Source of the DNA: an uncultured Clostridia bacterium
GTDB lineage: Bacteria > Bacillota > Clostridia > Christensenellales > UBA1242
Direction: 5' to 3'
NCBI GenBank assembly: GCA_937914725.1
Contig: CALDMJ010000044.1
Span: forward strand, 1 to 6,659
DNA length: 6,659 nt
Below the pieces are notes generated by a model. It saw nothing but the letters and a program-made list of their open reading frames with translations, was not told the DNA's origin and did no database searches. Shown here one piece after another: positions 1 through 5,441 of the stretch; the first letter of the stretch is position 1, and each line of letters starts with the position of its first letter. The translations under genes and the position numbers were made by a program.

Positions 1-1
1 T

Positions 2-1588
2 CTTGCAGGTAAGTATGGGAACATAATGGTAGTTGGAGATGAGGACCAGTGTATTTACGGATGGCGCGGCGCTAATATTGGCAACATATTGGAGTTTAAA
101 AACGATTTTCCTGATGTCCATATTTACAAACTAGAGCAAAACTATAGATGCACCAAAAACATCATAGAACTTGCTAACCGTGTGATAAAAAACAACACTC
201 AACGCCTTGATAAAGTTTTGTACACTGAGAACAATGTGGGAGAATCAATAGAACTATTTATTGGGTATCGCGATGTTGAGGAATCTAACTTTGTTGCTAG
301 AAGAATAAAGGAACTAGTTAACTCTGGGTACAAATATAGTGAGATCGCAGTACTAATGAGGTATAATGCGCTAAGCCGTTCTATAGAGGAAGGATTACTT
401 AGTAGTAATATTCCCTATAAGATGATAGGCGGAATGAAATTCTATGACCGCGTTGAAATAAAAAATGTTCTTGCATACCTGAGGCTAATGGTCAACAATA
501 GTGATAATGCCAGTCTATTGAGAATACTAAATTTTCCAAGACGCGGTATAGGCTCGACAAGCGAAAAGCAACTCGTTGAGTTTGCAGCGGCAAAAGATGT
601 ATCAATAGCGGAATACTTGAGAAACTATTTTACCGAATTGCCAACACAATTACAAAAGAAATTACAGGGTTTTAGAGAGCTACTTATATCCCTCACTGAA
701 ATACAAGGACAAGGCACTCTACTAGAGGTGGTCAAAAAGGTTATAGAAAAAACAAAGATAATAGAGGCATATAGCGAAAAGAAAGATACTGAGAACGAGA
801 ATAGAATTAAAAACATAGACGACTTGCTATCTTCTGTTGACTCTTACTCAAAAACATATCCCGACGACTCTTTGTCTGAATACCTACAATCAGTAACACT
901 GCTAAGTGATGCAGATGAACAGGACGACTCAACTAATGCTGTTACACTTGCAACGATACACGCTGTTAAGGGGCTTGAGTATAGAGCAGTATTTGTGGTT
1001 GGACTCGAAGATGAAAACTTTCCAATTATTAGAGATGGTGATGAGGATGATATAGAAGAAGAAAGGCGACTATTCTATGTCGCTGTTACGCGCGCTAAAG
1101 AAAGACTATTCCTTTCCCGTTGCCAAAATAGATATAAGTACGGCGAGCAGAGATTCTTTGCTCAATCACGCTTTTTGGATGAACTCAAAGGTATGACTAA
1201 TATCAAGATTTCCAGTTTTAATAAAAGCGTACTCGACGGCGGTCAAAGTCGATACAATGGTAGTGGCTATGGCGGCAGTTACGCACGAAATAATCCATAT
1301 AAGCAAAACGACGGCGGTTATAGAAAGATTGAGACGATTTACGCAACGCAAGACAGTTTTAACATCAAATCGCAAACCGCCTCAAATAATTCATATTTGT
1401 TTGATAACGCGCAAGAAAAACAGGCGGTCGGCTTTGTTGTCGGAGCAAAAGTCGAACATCCACGATTTGGTGTCGGCGAAATTATGGACATTTCACGACT
1501 TGCTACCGAAAATGTTATAACAATAAATTTTGATGATGTGGGGATAAAGAATTTGACATTTGACGTTTCGCCACTTACATTGCTTTAA
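2..1588 (+). CDS. pcrA: ATP-dependent DNA helicase PcrA/UvrD family, 3' part (5' end outside the window)
   Basis: Superfamily 1A 3'-5' DNA helicase used in repair, rolling-circle replication and removal of proteins or RNA polymerase from DNA. The frame is open from base 2, before the first ATG at 26, and reads LAGKYGNIMVVGDEDQ, so the gene begins upstream; Walker A and motifs Ia and II are missing, about 210-225 residues judging from the family length of roughly 730-750. Visible in order: motif III GDEDQCIYGWRGA (35-73), motif IV LEQNYRC (131-151), the 2B-type region with FYDRVEIKNVLAYLR (about 440-483), motif V ATIHAVKGLEY (950-982), motif VI RRLFYVAVTRAKERL (1064-1108), a Gly/Tyr/Asn-rich linker (about 1240-1330), and a C-terminal module GAKVEHPRFGVGEIMDI (1442-1492) matching the Tudor-like domain that in PcrA contacts RNA polymerase. 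That C-terminal module and ligA next door favour PcrA over Rep or another UvrD paralogue. Codon usage before about 1200 differs from the rest of the window. Confidence 0.95.
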   Translation, partial: LAGKYGNIMVVGDEDQCIYGWRGANIGNILEFKNDFPDVHIYKLEQNYRCTKNIIELANRVIKNNTQRLDKVLYTENNVGESIELFIGYRDVEESNFVARRIKELVNSGYKYSEIAVLMRYNALSRSIEEGLLSSNIPYKMIGGMKFYDRVEIKNVLAYLRLMVNNSDNASLLRILNFPRRGIGSTSEKQLVEFAAAKDVSIAEYLRNYFTELPTQLQKKLQGFRELLISLTEIQGQGTLLEVVKKVIEKTKIIEAYSEKKDTENENRIKNIDDLLSSVDSYSKTYPDDSLSEYLQSVTLLSDADEQDDSTNAVTLATIHAVKGLEYRAVFVVGLEDENFPIIRDGDEDDIEEERRLFYVAVTRAKERLFLSRCQNRYKYGEQRFFAQSRFLDELKGMTNIKISSFNKSVLDGGQSRYNGSGYGGSYARNNPYKQNDGGYRKIETIYATQDSFNIKSQTASNNSYLFDNAQEKQAVGFVVGAKVEHPRFGVGEIMDISRLATENVITINFDDVGIKNLTFDVSPLTLL

Positions 1589-1625
1589 TTTATTATTTTG
1601 GACAATAATACCTTAGTAATACAAG

Positions 1626-1631
1626 TATAAT
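1626..1631 (+). promoter_or_regulatory. Possible -10 box before ligA (weak)
   Basis: A perfect TATAAT lies 13 bases before the preferred ligA start. The best -35-like element, TTGGAC at 1598-1603, would leave a 22-base spacer, which is too long for a typical sigma-A promoter, and there is no TG extension. A transcript starting about 7 bases downstream would have almost no leader and would cut into the Shine-Dalgarno site. It may be chance in AT-rich DNA; ligA may instead be read through from pcrA, since no convincing terminator separates them. Confidence 0.2.
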
Positions 1632-1635
1632 GGGC

Positions 1636-1639
1636 AGGA
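1636..1639 (+). promoter_or_regulatory. Ribosome binding site that decides the ligA start
   Basis: AGGA sits 5 bases before the ATG at 1645. The in-frame ATG at 1630 has no purine-rich site before it (the upstream bases are TAATACAAGTATA), and it overlaps the TATAAT at 1626-1631. The site therefore supports translation from 1645. Confidence 0.6.
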
Positions 1640-1644
1640 TTTTT

Positions 1645-3606
1645 ATGGATTATAAACAAAAAATGAGACAGTTGATTGATGAAATTAATATCCACAACTA
1701 CAATTACTATATTCTTGACGAGCCAACGGTCAGCGACGCTGAGTACGATAAGTTGCTAGATGAACTTATGACACTTGAAAAACAACACGATTTCATCTAC
1801 CCAGACTCTCCAAGTCAACGCGTAGGGGCGGAAGTCACTTCAAGTTTTGAAAAGGAAAAACATAAAGTTCCTCTTTATAGCTTGAATAAGTGTCAGTCAA
1901 AAGGCGAACTAAAGATGTGGTATGATGACGTTATGCAAAAATACCCCAACACAACTTTTTCTTTTGAATACAAGTTCGATGGACTCACTATTGCTATAAC
2001 ATACGAAAAGGGCTTATTTAGAAAGGCAATGACGCGGGGAAGCGGAGTTTTGGGCGAAATAGTTACAAATCAAGTCAAAACAATTAGTAGCATTCCACTT
2101 TCTATTCCATTTAAAGGAACTGTAATTGTACAGGGCGAAGCGATTATGCCAAAATCGGAATTAAAAAAATACAACGAGCGCGCTGATGAACCACTAAAAA
2201 ACGAACGCAATGCCGCAGCGGGTGCAATTCGCAATCTAAACCCGCAAATCACTAAGGAACGTAACCTTGATATGTACTTTTACGCAGTTCCATATATAGA
2301 AGGGCGCGAAATCCGTTCCCAAATGGAGACCTTTGCGTTTTTAAAAGAAAACCGCTTTAAAGTTAGCAGTTTTAATACTGAAGTTAAAACTTTTGATGAG
2401 ATTACAGAGTTGATTGATAAGGTTGACAAGGAAAAGGAAAATCTTGATTTCCTGATCGACGGAGTTGTTTTGAAAATAAATGACTTTAAAACGAGTAAAG
2501 AACTTGGATATACAATGCGTTTTCCAAAATTTGCAATGGCTTATAAGTTTGCCCCGCAAGAGTTGACTAGTAAAGTTCTTGATGTCAAATTTCAAGTCGG
2601 TAGAACGGGCAAAATCACGCCGCTTGCAATAATTGAACCAATATTTTTGGCTGGCGCTACAATTCAGCGCGCCACTTTGAATAACTATAGCGATATAAAA
2701 AGGAAACACATAAAAATCGGCTCATACGTCTATGTCCGTCGCAGCAATGAAGTTATACCCGAAATTATGGGGCTTGCGCATGACACGGATGAAAGTCGAG
2801 ATGTTGATTTGCCAACCCTCTGTCCCTGCTGTGGGACACCACTTGAACAGGGGGACATTGAAACTTTTTGCCCAAATACGTGGGGATGTCCCGACCAAAT
2901 AAAGAAAAGGATTGTGCATTTTTGTAGTAAGGATGCAATGAACATTGAGGGAATATCGGACAAGACAATAGAAGCGTTTTATGACGAATTTAATATTCGC
3001 TATCCTTTTGAACTGTACGACTTGAGCAAGGATAGTTTGAAATCATTGCAAAAATTTAAGGACAAGAAATCCACAAATGTGTATGAAAATATACAAAGTT
3101 CGAAATCGCCAACTCTTGATAGATTTATCTATGCGCTAGGCATCAAAAATATCGGCAAAAAAACGGCACGAGACTTAGCAAAATACTTTAACACGCTCGA
3201 AAATTTTATGTCTGCATCGCTTGAAGAGCTTGATTCAATCCCTGACATCGCCGAAATCACAGCGCAGGGCATTGTAGATTATTTTGCTGATGAAAACAAT
3301 CTAAAAATTGTAAACGAATTGTTTGCACGCGGTGTCAAGCCCCAAGATAGTGAATCTAAAAAAGAAGGCATACTTTCAAATTGCACATTTGTTTTGACCG
3401 GCACACTAGAAAAATATACGCGCGACGAAGCGACTCATTTGATTGAAAGCCTTGGCGGCGATGTTACTTCGTCAGTTTCAAGAAACACAACGTATGTTTT
3501 GTTGGGTAGCGAACCAGGTTCTAAGCTTCAAAAAGCACAAGCGCTGGGTGTGAAGATTTTGAGCGAGCGAGACTTCATTAACCTTATTAATACAAAAACC
3601 GATTAA
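1645..3606 (+). CDS. ligA: NAD-dependent DNA ligase LigA
   Basis: Seals 3'-OH/5'-phosphate nicks in duplex DNA during replication and repair, using NAD+ to adenylate a lysine. From 1645 it has 653 residues, close to the family's usual 665-675. The start at 1645 (MDYKQKMRQL) fits family N-termini and has an AGGA site; ATG 1630 would add MGRIF. Domains: Ia, with NYNYYILDEPTVSDAEYD for NMN binding (about 19-36); adenylation domain with nucleophile K110 in EYKFDG, TRGSG (130-134), QGEAIMP, NERNAAAG, IDGVVLK (D272, K277) and AYKFAP (K301); OB fold with QVGRTGKITP and IEPIFLAGATIQRATL; zinc finger C393, C396, C409, C415; helix-hairpin-helix region (FIYALGIKNIGKKTA); BRCT domain about 574-650 (FVLTGTLEKYTRDEA, LGGDVTSSVS). 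All catalytic lysines and zinc cysteines are present. RGDG is changed to RGSG and GED to GEI, as I recall for clostridial relatives (RGNG), so the enzyme is probably active. It follows pcrA by 56 bases. Confidence 0.97.
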   Translation: MDYKQKMRQLIDEINIHNYNYYILDEPTVSDAEYDKLLDELMTLEKQHDFIYPDSPSQRVGAEVTSSFEKEKHKVPLYSLNKCQSKGELKMWYDDVMQKYPNTTFSFEYKFDGLTIAITYEKGLFRKAMTRGSGVLGEIVTNQVKTISSIPLSIPFKGTVIVQGEAIMPKSELKKYNERADEPLKNERNAAAGAIRNLNPQITKERNLDMYFYAVPYIEGREIRSQMETFAFLKENRFKVSSFNTEVKTFDEITELIDKVDKEKENLDFLIDGVVLKINDFKTSKELGYTMRFPKFAMAYKFAPQELTSKVLDVKFQVGRTGKITPLAIIEPIFLAGATIQRATLNNYSDIKRKHIKIGSYVYVRRSNEVIPEIMGLAHDTDESRDVDLPTLCPCCGTPLEQGDIETFCPNTWGCPDQIKKRIVHFCSKDAMNIEGISDKTIEAFYDEFNIRYPFELYDLSKDSLKSLQKFKDKKSTNVYENIQSSKSPTLDRFIYALGIKNIGKKTARDLAKYFNTLENFMSASLEELDSIPDIAEITAQGIVDYFADENNLKIVNELFARGVKPQDSESKKEGILSNCTFVLTGTLEKYTRDEATHLIESLGGDVTSSVSRNTTYVLLGSEPGSKLQKAQALGVKILSERDFINLINTKTD

Positions 3607-3654
3607 AACGGTTGCTAAGTTATATAATAAAATGCCACATTTTGCCGTTTTCGC

Positions 3655-3683
3655 TTGAAAAATTAGGAAATATGTGTTATAAT
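3655..3683 (+). promoter_or_regulatory. Predicted sigma-A promoter of the gatCAB operon
   Basis: TTGAAA (3655-3660) is one base from the -35 consensus, the spacer is exactly 17 bases, and the -10 box is a perfect TATAAT (3678-3683) preceded by TG at 3675-3676, giving an extended -10. Transcription would begin near A3688-A3689, only about 14 bases before the gatC ATG. This is the strongest promoter-like signal in the window and suggests that gatCAB is its own transcription unit, separate from ligA. There is no room for a T-box, riboswitch or attenuator in such a leader. The start site itself is predicted, not shown. Confidence 0.75.
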
Positions 3684-3691
3684 TCAAAATT

Positions 3692-3695
3692 GGAG
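3692..3695 (+). promoter_or_regulatory. Ribosome binding site of gatC
   Basis: GGAG with a 7-base spacer before the ATG at 3703. If the predicted promoter is right, this site lies within a few bases of the 5' end of the mRNA. Confidence 0.75.
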
Positions 3696-3702
3696 ATTAA
3701 GT

Positions 3703-3987
3703 ATGGAAATAACCGAAAAAGATATAAAGCACTTGGCATCATTGTCAAGGCTTGAGTTTAGCGATGACGAAATAGAAAAATTTTCTAGCGAATTCGCTTC
3801 AATAATTGATTACGTAAACCAACTACAAAGAGTTGACACAACAAACGTTGCGGACAAAACGCCCATTCGTGAATTTGAGGAATTGAGAGACGACATTATA
3901 AAGCCTTCACTTCCAAATGAAAAAATCATTGAAAATGCGCCAAAAAAATATGACGGCTACTTTGTAGCACCAACGGTGGTGGAATAA
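3703..3987 (+). CDS. gatC: Glu-tRNA(Gln)/Asp-tRNA(Asn) amidotransferase subunit C
   Basis: Small non-catalytic subunit of the GatCAB complex; in known structures it wraps around GatA and the GatA-GatB interface and stabilises the assembly. The product has 94 residues, the normal length for the family (about 95). The N-terminal helical part carries the family pattern (ITEKDIKHLASLSRLEFSDD, then IIDYVNQLQRVDT), and the extended C-terminal half has LRDDIIKPSLP, ENAPKKYDGYF and the typical end APTVVE. The ATG has a good GGAG site and lies just downstream of a strong predicted promoter. Its stop codon overlaps the gatA start by one base (TAATG). The short protein would be hard to place alone, but the motifs plus gatA and gatB directly behind it make the call secure. 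Confidence 0.96.
   Translation: MEITEKDIKHLASLSRLEFSDDEIEKFSSEFASIIDYVNQLQRVDTTNVADKTPIREFEELRDDIIKPSLPNEKIIENAPKKYDGYFVAPTVVE
3975..3979 (+). promoter_or_regulatory. Weak ribosome binding site of gatA inside the gatC end
   Basis: GGTGG lies 7 bases before the ATG at 3987, and a second GGTGG (3978-3982) lies 4 bases before it. Both are imperfect Shine-Dalgarno sequences, so gatA translation probably relies partly on ribosomes ending gatC at the overlapping TAATG. A second in-frame ATG at 3996 is possible but has a poorer site. Confidence 0.45.
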
Positions 3988-5441
3988 TGGAAATTATGAA
4001 CGAAACAATTGAAGGTATTAGCAAAAAACTAGAGGCAAAAGAAATCAGTGCGGTTGAACTTACCAAACTTAGTTTGGCAAAAATTGATAGGACTAAAGAT
4101 TTGAACATTTTGCACGAAATTTGTGAAGAAAAAGCACTCCAAAGCGCAAAAGAAATTGACGAAAAAAGGGCGAAGGGCGCAACTTTACCCAAACTAGCAG
4201 GGGTTCCAATTGTCATTAAAGACAATATTTCTAAAGTTGGCACATTTACGACGTGTTCTTCTCAATTTTTGGCGAACTATAAGTCGCCGTATAATGCCAC
4301 CGTTGTTGACAAACTCATTGAAAATGGCGCTGTAATCGTAGGTAAAGCGAATATGGACGAATTTGCAATGGGTAGTAGTACGGAAAACTGTGCCTTTGGT
4401 GCAGTCCATAACCCGTGGAACAAAGATTATGTTCCGGGGGGATCATCAGGCGGCTCAGCCGCATCAGTCGCAAGCGACCAATGTTTCGCGTCTCTTGGGA
4501 CGGATACTGGCGGTTCGATCAGACAACCGTCATCATTCTGTGGCGTTGTAGGGCTGAAACCTACATACGGTCTTGTTTCACGCTTTGGTGTAGTTGCATT
4601 CGCGTCTTCGCTTGACCAAGTAGGTCCAATCACTAAGAGCGTACGCGACAGTAGCATTATGCTTGATGCAATTGCTGGACACGATGACAACGAATTTACG
4701 AGCGCAAAACACGAAAAAGAAAATTATTATGCTGATTCATTTACAGGTTCAGTGAAAGGCTTAAAAATTGGTATTGCGAAAGAGTTTTTTGAGTCACTAA
4801 CTAACACTGAAGTAAAAGAATCAATTGAAAAGGCCATTGACTTTTTTGTCGCGCAGGGCGCTGAAAAAATTGAAATCGATTTGCCACACATCAAGGATGC
4901 TTTGGCCGTATATTATGTTCTGTCAAGTGCGGAAGCGGCGTCAAACCTTGCACGTTTTGACGGTATTAAATATGGAGTGCCAACTGATGAATATAAAGAT
5001 TTGGTTGATTTTTATGTCCAATCACGCACAAAAGGCTTTGGCAAGGAAGTTAAACGTAGAATTATGCTCGGAAACTTTGTGCTTTCTAGCGGATATTTTG
5101 ATGCTTACTATAATAAGGCGAAAGCAGTTCAAAATCTCATTATTAATGAGTTTGAAAAAGCATTTAGCACTTGCGACATCATAATTTCGCCTACAACGCC
5201 TAGCCCAGCGTTCAAAATTGGGGAAAAAGTCGACAATCCTTTGGAAATGTACTTGAACGATATTTATACTGTTCCTGTGAACATTGCAACATTGCCTGCA
5301 ATCTCTATTCCTTGCGGGATTAGCAAGTCAGGCTTGCCACTCGGTATGCAATTAATTAGCAATAGATTTAATGAAAAAACGTTGTTTAATGCTGGGGATT
5401 GTTTTGAGAAAAATTACTTTTCAATTAGAGAGGTCAAATAA
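3987..5441 (+). CDS. gatA: Glu-tRNA(Gln)/Asp-tRNA(Asn) amidotransferase subunit A (amidase subunit)
   Basis: Amidase-signature enzyme that hydrolyses glutamine to release ammonia, which passes through a channel to GatB for amidation of mischarged tRNA. The 484 residues match the usual 480-490. The Ser-cisSer-Lys catalytic triad is intact: K78 in PIVIKDNI, cis-Ser S153 in PGGSSGGSAA (150-159), and nucleophile S177 in DTGGSIRQPSSFCG (173-186). Further family blocks are NMDEFAMGSSTEN, VGLKPTYGLVSRFG, AFASSLDQVGPIT, ASNLARFDGIKYG, EVKRRIMLGNFVLSSGYFDA and SPTTPSPAFKIGE. The start at 3987 overlaps the gatC stop by one base; starting at M4 (3996) cannot be excluded. Its stop in turn overlaps the gatB start by one base, so subunits A and B should be made in balance. 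The gatC and gatB neighbours separate it from stand-alone amidases. No damaged motif was seen. Confidence 0.98.
   Translation: MEIMNETIEGISKKLEAKEISAVELTKLSLAKIDRTKDLNILHEICEEKALQSAKEIDEKRAKGATLPKLAGVPIVIKDNISKVGTFTTCSSQFLANYKSPYNATVVDKLIENGAVIVGKANMDEFAMGSSTENCAFGAVHNPWNKDYVPGGSSGGSAASVASDQCFASLGTDTGGSIRQPSSFCGVVGLKPTYGLVSRFGVVAFASSLDQVGPITKSVRDSSIMLDAIAGHDDNEFTSAKHEKENYYADSFTGSVKGLKIGIAKEFFESLTNTEVKESIEKAIDFFVAQGAEKIEIDLPHIKDALAVYYVLSSAEAASNLARFDGIKYGVPTDEYKDLVDFYVQSRTKGFGKEVKRRIMLGNFVLSSGYFDAYYNKAKAVQNLIINEFEKAFSTCDIIISPTTPSPAFKIGEKVDNPLEMYLNDIYTVPVNIATLPAISIPCGISKSGLPLGMQLISNRFNEKTLFNAGDCFEKNYFSIREVK
5428..5433 (+). promoter_or_regulatory. Ribosome binding site of gatB inside the gatA end
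   Basis: GAGAGG with a 7-base spacer before the ATG at 5441. It lies within the last codons of gatA and is stronger than the gatA site, so gatB can recruit ribosomes directly as well as by coupling. Confidence 0.7.

Noticed and set aside
1240..1330. Gly/Tyr/Asn-rich stretch in PcrA as a prion-like or repeat domain
   Set aside because: It is short, has no regular repeat unit, and sits where PcrA proteins usually have a disordered linker between the helicase core and the C-terminal Tudor-like domain.
1591..1610. TATTATT/AATAATA inverted repeat after pcrA
   Set aside because: A 7-base-pair stem made only of A-T pairs with no T-run after it; not a credible terminator or operator without conservation data.
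2341..2709. Minus-strand open frame of 122 codons opposite ligA
   Set aside because: It lies wholly inside the well-supported LigA adenylation and OB-fold region, has no family motif I recognise, and such frames are expected opposite AT-rich genes. The other minus-strand frames within ligA, gatA and gatB were dismissed for the same reason.
3597..3613. Inverted repeat AACCG/CGGTT at the ligA stop as a terminator
   Set aside because: The stem is only 5 base pairs with a 7-base loop, and no T-run follows (GCTAAGTT). It is too weak to call a Rho-independent terminator.
3623..3628. Second TATAAT upstream of gatC
   Set aside because: At 17-base spacing the upstream sequence is CGATTA, with no -35 resemblance and no TG extension; the promoter at 3655-3683 is far better.
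3629..3643. AAAATG/CATTTT hairpin between ligA and gatC
   Set aside because: The 6-base-pair stem is almost all A-T with a 3-base loop and no proper T-tract after it; likely chance in AT-rich sequence.
3607..3702. T-box or riboswitch leader before gatC
   Set aside because: I searched the 96-base gap for a T-box-like conserved element or stable stems, because gat operons are tied to tRNA charging. None is present, and the predicted leader is only about 14 bases.
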